Below are positions 7,091 through 15,397 of a stretch of DNA of 22,750 bases, one piece after another (position 1 is the first letter of the stretch; each line of letters begins with the position of its first letter). The stretch spans positions 1 through 22,750 of the forward strand of contig CAKRKO010000041.1 in assembly GCA_934358495.1 (NCBI GenBank), read 5' to 3'. The stretch comes from an uncultured Eubacterium sp. GTDB taxonomy: Bacteria > Bacillota > Clostridia > Lachnospirales > Lachnospiraceae. Both the position numbers and the translations under genes were made by a program. Below the pieces are notes generated by a model, which had not been told where the DNA came from, searched no databases, and worked only from the letters and a program-made list of their open reading frames with translations.

Positions 7091-7972
7091 TCAATATTTT
7101 CTTTTATCTTTTAGTTCATTATAAATCTGTACGTAATTATTATATCGGCTCTGGCTTATTTTCCCCTCTGCCAGCGCTTCTTTCACACCGCAGTCCGGCT
7201 CACCGATATGGCTGCATCCAGTAAAACGGCAATTCTGTTCATGCTCCACAAACTCCGGAAATAAGGTTCCCAGTGTCTCTTTTTCAAAAAAATCAGAAGC
7301 CAGGGAGCTGAATCCCGGCGTATCAAAAATATACGTCTCCTCATCCAACATGATCAGCTGCGAATGACGGGTGGTATGTTTGCCTCGCTGGATTTTCTCA
7401 CTGATGGCTCCGGTCTCCATCTGTACATCCGGTGCCAGCAGATTGATCAGTGTGGATTTTCCAACGCCTGACGGTCCTGCAACAGTTGTTGTCTTTCCCT
7501 GCAGTGCCTCCCGCAGTGCAGTAATTCCCTTTTCTTCCTTTGCACTCAGGAAAAACAATGGATATCCACTGGTCTCATAGGCATCCCGCAGCTCCTGAAT
7601 TTCTTCTTCCGAAGCCAGATCTTCTTTATTAAAACAGATCAGCGTCGGTACCTCCTGCTGCTCCATCATCAGTAAAAAACGATCCAGCAGATTCAGGTTC
7701 GGTTTAGGAGATGTTCCCGCAAAAATAACCAGTGCCTGATCCACGTTGGCTACTGCCGGACGGATCAGTGCATTTTTTCTTGGAAGGATTTCCACCACGT
7801 TCCCGGTCTTTTCCTCTTCATTGATAATATCAATTTCTACATTGTCTCCCACCAATGGTTTCATCTTTTTCTGGCGGAAGGCACCTTTTGCTTTACATTC
7901 ATAGATACCGGATCCTACTACAGAAACGTAGTAGAATCCGGCAATCCCTTTTACAATCTTTCCCTGTTTCAT
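7091..7972 (-). CDS. rsgA: Ribosome small subunit-dependent GTPase A
   Basis: This 293-residue circularly permuted GTPase (RsgA/CpgA/YloQ) acts in late maturation of the 30S subunit. An N-terminal OB-fold (about 1-65) is followed by the G domain in permuted order: G4 NKED (115-118), G1 GPSGVGKS (166-173), a G2 region TTRHSQ (200-205), and G3 DTPG (217-220). A C-terminal zinc finger uses C248, C253, H255 and C261. The start lies 9 nt after the prkC stop, with only a weak ribosome binding site inside the end of prkC, suggesting coupled translation. In Bacillus subtilis CpgA is a substrate of PrkC, which fits the gene order. Confidence 0.97.
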   Translation of the reverse strand: MKQGKIVKGIAGFYYVSVVGSGIYECKAKGAFRQKKMKPLVGDNVEIDIINEEEKTGNVVEILPRKNALIRPAVANVDQALVIFAGTSPKPNLNLLDRFLLMMEQQEVPTLICFNKEDLASEEEIQELRDAYETSGYPLFFLSAKEEKGITALREALQGKTTTVAGPSGVGKSTLINLLAPDVQMETGAISEKIQRGKHTTRHSQLIMLDEETYIFDTPGFSSLASDFFEKETLGTLFPEFVEHEQNCRFTGCSHIGEPDCGVKEALAEGKISQSRYNNYVQIYNELKDKRKY

Positions 7973-7981
7973 ACTTTTTCT

Positions 7982-10060
7982 TTACTCTTTGTTGAAAGAA
8001 ATCTCTTTTTCCTGTGTGGAAGTTGCTGCATTTCCATCTGCATCGGTATAATGCCAGGTGATCACAATGGTTCCCTTCGGCACATCGATATTGTGTTCCT
8101 CAACGGTATACGGGAATGATGTCACACCATTCCAGCTGTTGATGAGATCACTTCCACCGGATTTGTACAATTCAATGTCTGCAGATGTTACCGTTACATC
8201 CGTTGGTGCTTTCACCTGGGATCTGATGTAATAAGATATTTTTTCCGGTCCGCTGCTGACTACAATTGTAATTGCAGTGTCTTTATCCACGTATTTACCA
8301 GCATCAATGCTCTGGCTGATAACATTTCCGGCCGCCACGGAATCACTGTGCTCCGTGCTTGTGGTAACGTTAAACTCGGAAAGTGCATTTTTGGCATCTG
8401 ACTCCGACATACCTTTTACGTTCGGTACTTTGATGGATTCGCTTCCCTGACTGACGTAAATGGTTACCTTTGTACCTTCTTTTACCGTTGTTCCAGACTT
8501 CGGATCCTGTCGTATTACCTGACCGGCAGGTACATCATTGCTGAATTCAAATTCGCGGCTGACCGTAAGATTCTTTGCCTCGAGAGCTGACATTGCAGAA
8601 TCAGAGGTCTTTCCGGTTACATCCGGCACATCGACTTCTTTCGCATTTTCTTCCTCGGATCCAGCGGAAACAGTAACTTTTACGGTAGTACCGGTCTTGA
8701 CTGTTTCACCTTTTGCCACATCCTGATCGATGATCTGACCTTTCTCGTATTCCTCGGAAATCTCAGTTCCGGACTCACTGACTTTCAGACCAAGTTTTGC
8801 AAGTTCTGTCTTTGCCTCGGAAAGTGTCTTTCCTTTCAGATCAATCATGACAACGGTTTCTTCCTCCTGCTGTGTAATGGAGGTATCATTGATTTTATCT
8901 TTTTTCTTTCCAGATCCAAAATGGAAAATATCAAAAAAGCTTCCCACAATATAAATTACAATGATTGCAATTACAATAGCTACGACAATTCGCATAATGC
9001 CTACGATTTTTTCCATCTTGGAATTCAGGAAACGTCCCTCTTCCTCGTCATCATCATCCTCGTCGTATTCACTCATATCATAATCTTCGTCATCCGCATC
9101 TGCTATCGATGTCTGCTCTGACTCTGTCTGCGGATCTGTCTTTACATTCTCTGTCTGTTTTTTAATCTGATTTACTTCATCATCCGTTAAAACTCTTGTT
9201 TTGTCCTGGCTGAATGGCACCAGAGTTACGAAATCCTCATCCGGGCTCAGCAGTGATTTGCGCAGATCGATCAGCAGACTCTCCATGGAATCATAACGGC
9301 GGTCCGGACTCTTCTGGGTACATTTCTGGATGATCTTTTCCAAGCTGATTGGCAGGTTCGGCGCATAAGTACTTGGCGGAACCATCTCATCCTGCAAATG
9401 CTGGATTGCTACAGCTACGGTACTGTCTCCATCAAACGGAACACGTCCGGTCACCATCTCATACATTACGATACCTAAGGAATAGATATCACTCTTGTTG
9501 CTGACATATCCATTTCTTGCCTGCTCCGGGGATGCGTAATGCACAGATCCCATAACATCAGAGTGGATCGTATTTTCAGAAACGGCACGGGCAATTCCGA
9601 AATCTGTTACTTTTACTTTGCCATCTGTGGAAATAATGATGTTCTGCGGTTTTATATCCCGATGCACGATATTTTTCGCATGGGCTGCCTGAATACCACG
9701 TCCCACCTGAATGGCAATACTCAAAGTTTCCTTATAGTTTAACTGTCCCTTTTTCTCAATATAAGTTTTTAATGTAATGCCTTCCACGTATTCCATAACG
9801 ATATAGTGAATGCCATTCTCGCTTCCGACATCGTAAATATTGACGATATTCGGATGCTCTAGTCCCGCTGCTGACTGTGCTTCGCTGCGGAATTTCGTTA
9901 CAAAATTAGTATCTTCACTGAATTCTTCTTTCAGCACTTTGATTGCCACAAATCTGCCCAGGGTATGATCTTTGGCCTTATAGACGTCAGACATGCCGCC
10001 GGTTCCGACCTTTCCTACGATCTCGTAGCGGTCAGCAATATACGTTCCATTTTTTAACAT
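7982..10060 (-). CDS. prkC: PASTA-domain Ser/Thr protein kinase
   Basis: This 692-residue single-pass membrane kinase (PrkC/Stk1/PknB type) senses muropeptides or lipid II outside the cell and phosphorylates cell-wall, translation and division proteins inside. The kinase domain (about 12-270) has the glycine loop GKVGTGGMSDVY (16-27), the ATP lysine K41, HRDIKPQN (133-140) with D135, DFG (153-155) and SPEQ. A highly acidic juxtamembrane stretch (321-341) is followed by one transmembrane helix (about 352-375). Three PASTA repeats (about 404-468, 476-540, 543-605) and a C-terminal beta-rich domain of about 85 residues follow. The ATG overlaps the prpC stop (ATGTTAA), with GAGGTG 5 nt upstream. 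Confidence 0.97.
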   Translation of the reverse strand: MLKNGTYIADRYEIVGKVGTGGMSDVYKAKDHTLGRFVAIKVLKEEFSEDTNFVTKFRSEAQSAAGLEHPNIVNIYDVGSENGIHYIVMEYVEGITLKTYIEKKGQLNYKETLSIAIQVGRGIQAAHAKNIVHRDIKPQNIIISTDGKVKVTDFGIARAVSENTIHSDVMGSVHYASPEQARNGYVSNKSDIYSLGIVMYEMVTGRVPFDGDSTVAVAIQHLQDEMVPPSTYAPNLPISLEKIIQKCTQKSPDRRYDSMESLLIDLRKSLLSPDEDFVTLVPFSQDKTRVLTDDEVNQIKKQTENVKTDPQTESEQTSIADADDEDYDMSEYDEDDDDEEEGRFLNSKMEKIVGIMRIVVAIVIAIIVIYIVGSFFDIFHFGSGKKKDKINDTSITQQEEETVVMIDLKGKTLSEAKTELAKLGLKVSESGTEISEEYEKGQIIDQDVAKGETVKTGTTVKVTVSAGSEEENAKEVDVPDVTGKTSDSAMSALEAKNLTVSREFEFSNDVPAGQVIRQDPKSGTTVKEGTKVTIYVSQGSESIKVPNVKGMSESDAKNALSEFNVTTSTEHSDSVAAGNVISQSIDAGKYVDKDTAITIVVSSGPEKISYYIRSQVKAPTDVTVTSADIELYKSGGSDLINSWNGVTSFPYTVEEHNIDVPKGTIVITWHYTDADGNAATSTQEKEISFNKE

Positions 10061-10797
10061 TCTGTCACCTCATCTAAATTGGGTTCTATTATTATAACAG
10101 TGATATTGTCTTTTCCACCATTTTTGTTTGCAAGTTCAATCAGCTGCTCTGCTTTATCTGAAAGACTGCATGTTCCATGCAGGATCTGCAGTATCACTGC
10201 GTCATCCACCATGTTTGTCAGTCCGTCTGAGCAGAGTACGATATACTCTCCCGGGTTCAGCTGTCTTTCAAAGATGTCGATTTTCACCTCATCCGACACG
10301 CCGACGGCCCGCGTGATAATATTTTTATCCGGATGCGACTTCGCGCTTTCCTGATCCATCTGACCAAGCCGCACCAGTTCCTGAACAAGAGAATGATCCT
10401 GGGTCACCTGCGTGATCTCATCTCCGACCACATACAGGCGGCTGTCACCCACATTTGCCACAAGCAGTGATCTCCCCTGAATCACCGCAGCCACGACGGT
10501 CGTGCCCATTCCTTTCATCTGCTGATGCGCATCCGCATATTCCTTCAATTTCCGATTGGCTGTCTCAATACCTTCCGACAAAATCGCAATCGGCTCTTCC
10601 TCCTTGCTTCCCTCGATGGAACGAACCGTCGTCTCCACCATGTAACGGGATGCAAATTCGCCTGCTTTATGTCCCCCCATACCGTCTGCTACCAGAAACA
10701 GATTGGGCAGTTTTCCTACAGCCTCTTCTGAGGAATAGAGATAGTCCTGATTCATTTCTCTCGTGCTTCCAATATCTGTAAGAGAACTTATCTTCAT
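10054..10797 (-). CDS. prpC: PP2C-family protein phosphatase
   Basis: This 247-residue metal-dependent phosphatase (PrpC/Stp1) reverses PrkC phosphorylation. The metal-binding residues are visible in NQD (16-18), DGMGGH (38-43), a SDGLTNMVDD segment, and GGKDNITVIII near the C terminus. There is no signal peptide or membrane segment, so it is cytoplasmic. It starts 3 nt after the rlmN stop with only a distant AGGA, and its own end overlaps the prkC start by 7 nt. Kinase and phosphatase are thus made from one message by coupled translation. Confidence 0.96.
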   Translation of the reverse strand: MKISSLTDIGSTREMNQDYLYSSEEAVGKLPNLFLVADGMGGHKAGEFASRYMVETTVRSIEGSKEEEPIAILSEGIETANRKLKEYADAHQQMKGMGTTVVAAVIQGRSLLVANVGDSRLYVVGDEITQVTQDHSLVQELVRLGQMDQESAKSHPDKNIITRAVGVSDEVKIDIFERQLNPGEYIVLCSDGLTNMVDDAVILQILHGTCSLSDKAEQLIELANKNGGKDNITVIIIEPNLDEVTEC

Positions 10798-10800
10798 CTT

Positions 10801-11844
10801 CTAAGAGTCCTGCCTTTCTGAGAACCGCTTGCGCAACTGTCCACATGCGCCATCTATATCACGGCCCATTTCTCTTCTAATAGTAACATTTATTCTACAT
10901 TTTTCAAGTTTATTTTTAAATTCCTGCACCGCTTTTCCGTCAGGTTGCACAAAATTGCGTTCCTTAATTGGGTTAACTGGTATCAAATTGACGTGACAAT
11001 TGATGCCATTGATCAGTTCTGCCAGTTCTTTTGCATCTTCCCCGGTATCGTTGACGCCAGCCACGAGACTGTATTCGAAAGTCACTCTCCGCCCGGTCTC
11101 CTCAAAATAATCCCGCAGTGCATCCACTACCTCATGAATCTCATACGCCTTTGCCACCGGCATCAGTTCAAGTCGTTTCTCCTGATTGGACGCATGCAAG
11201 GACAAGGCCAGAGTGATCTGCAGATCTTCTTTTGCCAGATCGCGGATCCTCGGTACCAGACCACAAGTAGATACTGTAATATTTCGCTGGCTGATATGTA
11301 AGCCGTTTTCATCCGTCAGCATCTGAATAAAGGTCAACAGGTTGTCGTAATTATCAAGCGGTTCCCCGGTTCCCATGACCACCACGTTTGACACGCGCTC
11401 TCCGGTATCCGCACTGATCCGGTAAATCTGTTCCAGCATTTCCGCCGGAGTCAGGTTTCGTACCAGTCCGTCTAACGTTGACGCACAGAAACGACAGCCC
11501 ATACGGCAGCCCACCTGGGAGGAAATACAAACGGAATTGCCGTGTTTGTAGCGCATCAGCACACTTTCCACCATATTATGGTCTTCCAGTTCAAAAAGAT
11601 ACTTTCTGGTTCCGTCGATAGCAGATTCCTGCATCGTCACCTGCTTCAATACTGTATAGATGCAGTTTTCTGAAATCTGCTCTCTTAACTTTGCCGGTAA
11701 ATTGCTCATCTGCTCCAGGTCATCTGCCAGTTTGACATGCATCCACTGATACAGCTGTTTTGCCCGGAATTTCTTTTCTCCGTGTTCGATTGCCCACTGC
11801 TCCAGCTGTTCCAGCGGCAATGATTTGATATCTGTTTTTTCCAT
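10801..11844 (-). CDS. rlmN: 23S rRNA/tRNA adenine C2-methyltransferase
   Basis: This 347-residue radical SAM enzyme methylates C2 of A2503 in 23S rRNA and A37 in some tRNAs. The 4Fe-4S cysteines are C113, C117 and C120 in CRMGCRFC. The methyl-carrier cysteine is C334 in DGACGQLR, as in RlmN proteins. GTGEPLDN and the SLHAS segment are also typical. The paralogue Cfr confers antibiotic resistance at A2503 C8, but the gene context and full sequence favour RlmN. It starts 12 nt after the rsmB stop with AGAGAG upstream. Confidence 0.97.
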   Translation of the reverse strand: MEKTDIKSLPLEQLEQWAIEHGEKKFRAKQLYQWMHVKLADDLEQMSNLPAKLREQISENCIYTVLKQVTMQESAIDGTRKYLFELEDHNMVESVLMRYKHGNSVCISSQVGCRMGCRFCASTLDGLVRNLTPAEMLEQIYRISADTGERVSNVVVMGTGEPLDNYDNLLTFIQMLTDENGLHISQRNITVSTCGLVPRIRDLAKEDLQITLALSLHASNQEKRLELMPVAKAYEIHEVVDALRDYFEETGRRVTFEYSLVAGVNDTGEDAKELAELINGINCHVNLIPVNPIKERNFVQPDGKAVQEFKNKLEKCRINVTIRREMGRDIDGACGQLRKRFSERQDS

Positions 11845-11856
11845 ATTTATACTCTC

Positions 11857-13170
11857 TTATCTGCGATGCATTTTTGCCATAAAAAATCCATCGCATCCTT
11901 CATATGGGAAACACTGACGCATCTGCTCCAGTTCAAAGTCAGCATGTTCCTCTAAAAATTTATGTACATTATCCTCATTTTCTTCTCTGGTCATTGTACA
12001 GGTGCTGTATAACAGCGTTCCTCCTGCTTTGACATAGCGACATACCACACCAAGGATTTCCTGCTGCAAAGCTGCCAGCTCTGCAATTTTTTCTTCTGAT
12101 GCGTTGTATTTAATGTCTGTCTTTGTACCGATGACACCCAGGCCGGAACAAGGCAGATCTGCGATGACCACATCTGCTTTTTGCTCCGCAGACTGGTCAA
12201 ATACTCTTGCATCCCATACTTTTGCTGTCATATTTGACAGTTGGCAGCGGTCAATATTGTCCTCGATCATTTCCACTTTATATTCGGTCAGATCTCTGGC
12301 CTCCACATGACCTGTCTCTCCGATCATCCGGGCTGCATACACGCTTTTTCCGCCCGGCGCAGCACAGACATCGATTACCTGGTCTCCCATCTTTGGTGCC
12401 GCCAGTTCCACTGCCAGCATAGATGCTGTATCCTGTACATAAAGAAGTCCATTCTCAAATTCTTCAATTTCATCCAGTGCTTCATAACCTGATAAAAACA
12501 GGGCACGTTCCACCTGGTCATTTTGCTTCACCGTAATTCCCTGCTGTTTCAGAGATTCGGTAAGCTCCTCCATAGAAATTCTGTCTGTATCCACCTGCAC
12601 CGATGTCGGATGTGGCTGCAAAAAGGCTTCCAGACTTTTTTCACATGATTCTTTTCCGTACTGATCCATGAAACGCTGTACCATCCAATCCGGAACCGAA
12701 TAACGCATGGACAGATATTTCACCGGCTCTTTTTGGGCATCCGGCAATTTTACCTGATCCATATTCCGTGCAATGCTTCGCATCACGCCGTTTACAAATC
12801 CTTTCAGTCCCGAAAAGCCACGTTTCACTGTAAGTTTTACTGCTTCATTACAGGCTGCGGAATCCGGCACGGAATCCATATATTTTAACTGATATACGCC
12901 GCTTCGTAAGATAGCAGCGATCACTGGTTTCATTTTCTTTACTTTTGTTTTGGAAAACTGGTTAATGATGGCATCCAGTTCGATCATCCGCTCTATCGTT
13001 CCCTGAGACAATCTTGTGATAAAAGCCCGGTCCTGCTTTGGCAGATAACGGTATTTGTCCAGTACATCACGGATGGCAATATGAGAGAATTCACCATCTC
13101 TGGTCACCGCCAGCAGAATGTCCACAACCAGATTTCTCGTATTTACGTTATCGCTTCTACTCTTCGTCAT
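11857..13170 (-). CDS. rsmB: 16S rRNA (cytosine-967-C5) methyltransferase
   Basis: This 437-residue m5C methyltransferase has an N-terminal NusB-like RNA-binding domain (about 8-140) and a Rossmann methyltransferase domain. The SAM-binding motif CAAPGGKS is at 269-276, and the two active-site cysteines are C341 in DLPCSG and C391 in STCT. The ATG at 13170 is chosen over the in-frame TTG at 13188. GGAGG lies 11 nt before the ATG, inside the codons the TTG start would translate. The start overlaps the end of the Zn peptidase gene by 14 nt, implying coupled translation. Confidence 0.96.
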   Translation of the reverse strand: MTKSRSDNVNTRNLVVDILLAVTRDGEFSHIAIRDVLDKYRYLPKQDRAFITRLSQGTIERMIELDAIINQFSKTKVKKMKPVIAAILRSGVYQLKYMDSVPDSAACNEAVKLTVKRGFSGLKGFVNGVMRSIARNMDQVKLPDAQKEPVKYLSMRYSVPDWMVQRFMDQYGKESCEKSLEAFLQPHPTSVQVDTDRISMEELTESLKQQGITVKQNDQVERALFLSGYEALDEIEEFENGLLYVQDTASMLAVELAAPKMGDQVIDVCAAPGGKSVYAARMIGETGHVEARDLTEYKVEMIEDNIDRCQLSNMTAKVWDARVFDQSAEQKADVVIADLPCSGLGVIGTKTDIKYNASEEKIAELAALQQEILGVVCRYVKAGGTLLYSTCTMTREENEDNVHKFLEEHADFELEQMRQCFPYEGCDGFFMAKMHRR

Positions 13171-13882
13171 CTCTGCGTCGTCCTCCAAATAAGATGATCA
13201 GTCTCAGAAGCTGCAGGATCATGGATGCAGCACTCGCCACATATGTCATGGCTGCTGCCGTCAGTACCTTTCTCGTATCCTTCAGTTCTGCTCCACCCAG
13301 AATACCGCTATGCTCCAGTTCCTGCATCGCCCGGTGGGATGCATTGAATTCCACCGGCAGTGTGATCAGTTGAAACAATACTGCCAGGAAAAACATAAAA
13401 ATACCCACCTGGATAAATACCATACTCATGGAACCGCGGAAAAACAATCCAATAAGGATCAGCGGCCAGGCCAGATTAGAACCAATATTTGCAATTGGCA
13501 CAAAGGCACCGCGCAACCGCAGCGGCACATAACCTTTTGCGTGCTGGATCGCGTGTCCGCACTCATGCGCTGCCACACCCACTGCTGCCACAGAAGTGGA
13601 ATTGTATACACTGTCTGACAGACTTAATGTCTTGTTTATCGGATTATAGTGATCTGTCAGTTTTCCTGAAACATGCTGCACCCGCACATCGTGAATGCCA
13701 GCATCCCGCAAAATCCTCTCTGCAGCCATAGCACCTGTCATTCCTGACATGCTGCGTACTCTCTGATAGTAACTGAAGGTACTGTTCATTTTTGCCGATG
13801 CTGCCAGACAGATGATTGCTCCGATAATCACAAGTATATAAGTATAATCCATCCAATAAAAACCATAATATCCGTAAGGCAT
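13157..13882 (-). CDS. YugP-type membrane zinc metallopeptidase
   Basis: This is a 241-residue membrane protein of the neutral zinc metallopeptidase family (YugP-like). It has an N-terminal membrane segment at about 13-29, the zinc motif HECGH followed by AIQHAKGY at about 106-117, and two or three further hydrophobic helices (about 132-180 and near the C terminus). The predicted role is proteolysis at the membrane, but the substrate is unknown. The ATG at 13882 is preferred over the GTG at 13891, because AAAGAAG then lies at a normal distance. The gene sits between fmt and rsmB, which are adjacent in Bacillus subtilis. Confidence 0.9.
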   Translation of the reverse strand: MPYGYYGFYWMDYTYILVIIGAIICLAASAKMNSTFSYYQRVRSMSGMTGAMAAERILRDAGIHDVRVQHVSGKLTDHYNPINKTLSLSDSVYNSTSVAAVGVAAHECGHAIQHAKGYVPLRLRGAFVPIANIGSNLAWPLILIGLFFRGSMSMVFIQVGIFMFFLAVLFQLITLPVEFNASHRAMQELEHSGILGGAELKDTRKVLTAAAMTYVASAASMILQLLRLIILFGGRRRDDEE

Positions 13883-13928
13883 TTTTTTCACTTCTTTCTG
13901 CTTAATTCTGAAACTATATGATTCATGC

Positions 13929-14861
13929 TTAGTTTCCCAGTTTCATTCCTTCGCTTAAGGCATTTCCGCGCAAAAATGCATCTGCACTCATGCGTTTTTT
14001 GCCTTCCAGCTGTACTTCCTCCAGCATCAGAATACCCTCACCGGTCTGTACGCCAACTTCATGCTTTGTCACAACTGCCAGCTCTCCCGGTGCTTTGTCT
14101 GATGTCTCATCCTTTACAGCTGCCGCCCAGATCTTCAATGTCTTTCCATTGAGATAAGTATATGCACTCGGCCACGGATTTAAACCTCGGATCAGACATT
14201 CAATCTCTGCCGCCGGTTTGGTCCAGTCAATGATACCAAACTGCTTTTTAATGATAGTTGTCTTGGTCGCAGCCTCATGATCCTGCTTTGTATAAGTAGC
14301 TGTACCGTTTTCGATGGCTGCCAGTGTACGTACACACAGATCTGCACCAACGACACTCAGACGGTCAAAAAGGCTTCCGCCTGTCTCTTTTTTATCCAGA
14401 ACGATTTCTTCTTTCATGATCATATCGCCGGTATCCAGTCCCTCATCCATACGCATGGTTGTCACGCCGGAAACTTTTTCTCCGTTGATCACCGCCCACT
14501 GGATCGGTGCTGCACCTCTGTATTTTGGTAACAGAGAAGCATGTACGTTGACACAGCCGTATTTCGGCATTTCCAGAATCTCTTTTGGCAGAATCTGTCC
14601 GAAAGCAACTACCACGATAATGTCCGCGTTGAATGTTTTCAAATATTCCACACACTCCGGCTCCCGTACACGGCGCGGCTGATAAACTTCAATATCATGC
14701 GCCAGCGCTGCTTCTTTCACCGGTGGAAACTGCATGGCTTTTCCTCTGCCCTTTGGCTTGTCCGGCTGCGTTACTGCAAGGACAACTTCATGTCCTGCTC
14801 TGATCAGTGCTTCTAATGTTCCCACGGAAAAATCCGGGGTTCCCATAAATATTACTCGCAT
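13929..14861 (-). CDS. fmt: Methionyl-tRNA formyltransferase
   Basis: This 310-residue enzyme formylates initiator Met-tRNA using 10-formyltetrahydrofolate. The N-terminal Rossmann domain carries the active site: N105 and H107 in NVHASLLPKYRGAAPIQ, and D143 in DEGLDTGDM. A C-terminal OB-like tRNA-binding domain follows from about residue 205. Length and motif spacing match the Escherichia coli enzyme. The ATG lies 3 nt after the def stop, and its GAGGAG ribosome binding site is formed by the last def codons. Formylation and deformylation enzymes are thus produced together. Confidence 0.97.
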   Translation of the reverse strand: MRVIFMGTPDFSVGTLEALIRAGHEVVLAVTQPDKPKGRGKAMQFPPVKEAALAHDIEVYQPRRVREPECVEYLKTFNADIIVVVAFGQILPKEILEMPKYGCVNVHASLLPKYRGAAPIQWAVINGEKVSGVTTMRMDEGLDTGDMIMKEEIVLDKKETGGSLFDRLSVVGADLCVRTLAAIENGTATYTKQDHEAATKTTIIKKQFGIIDWTKPAAEIECLIRGLNPWPSAYTYLNGKTLKIWAAAVKDETSDKAPGELAVVTKHEVGVQTGEGILMLEEVQLEGKKRMSADAFLRGNALSEGMKLGN

Positions 14862-14864
14862 CTT

Positions 14865-15371
14865 TTACTCCTCGTCGATTTCTTCCCATTCTTCCTCATC
14901 GTCCGGATCTGCATACTGTACGTCATGGATCTCACCTTCTACTTTTTCCACATACATATGTCCATCCAGATGATCCAGTTCATGACAGATGGCTCTTGCC
15001 AGCAGGCCTTCGCCCTCGATCTCATACGGTTCCATATTTTCATCGTATGCTTTTGCTTTTACGTAATTCGGGCGGGTTACCTGACCGGCTTTTCCCGGAA
15101 GACTCAAACATCCCTCATCGCCTGTCTGGCTGCCGGATGTCTCAATGATCTCCGGATTTACCATGATGATCGGACCTTCTCCCACATCAATAACAACAAT
15201 TCTGCGGAGTACGCCAACCTGCGGTGCTGCCAGTCCAACACCGCATGCCTCATACATTGTATCCAGCATATCGTAGATCAGGTCGGAGATACGCGGTGTA
15301 ATCTTGCTTACCTCACGACATGTTTTTGTTAATACCTCATCACCCATGATTCTGATTGTTCTAAGTGCCAT
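14865..15371 (-). CDS. def: Peptide deformylase
   Basis: This 168-residue metalloenzyme removes the formyl group from nascent proteins. All three family motifs are present: GVGLAAPQ (44-51), EGCLS (86-90) and HELDH (130-134). The metal ligands are C88, H130 and H134, and the catalytic base is E131. A short acidic tail follows the catalytic domain. GAGGAG lies 6 nt before the ATG. It starts 26 nt after the priA stop and runs into fmt. Confidence 0.97.
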   Translation of the reverse strand: MALRTIRIMGDEVLTKTCREVSKITPRISDLIYDMLDTMYEACGVGLAAPQVGVLRRIVVIDVGEGPIIMVNPEIIETSGSQTGDEGCLSLPGKAGQVTRPNYVKAKAYDENMEPYEIEGEGLLARAICHELDHLDGHMYVEKVEGEIHDVQYADPDDEEEWEEIDEE

Positions 15372-15397
15372 TTTTCTCTCCTCGTTTCTTCTATTAG

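Noticed and set aside
10801..11844. rlmN as a Cfr-type resistance methyltransferase
   Set aside because: The gene lies in the conserved rsmB-rlmN-prpC order and has RlmN-like N- and C-terminal sequence.
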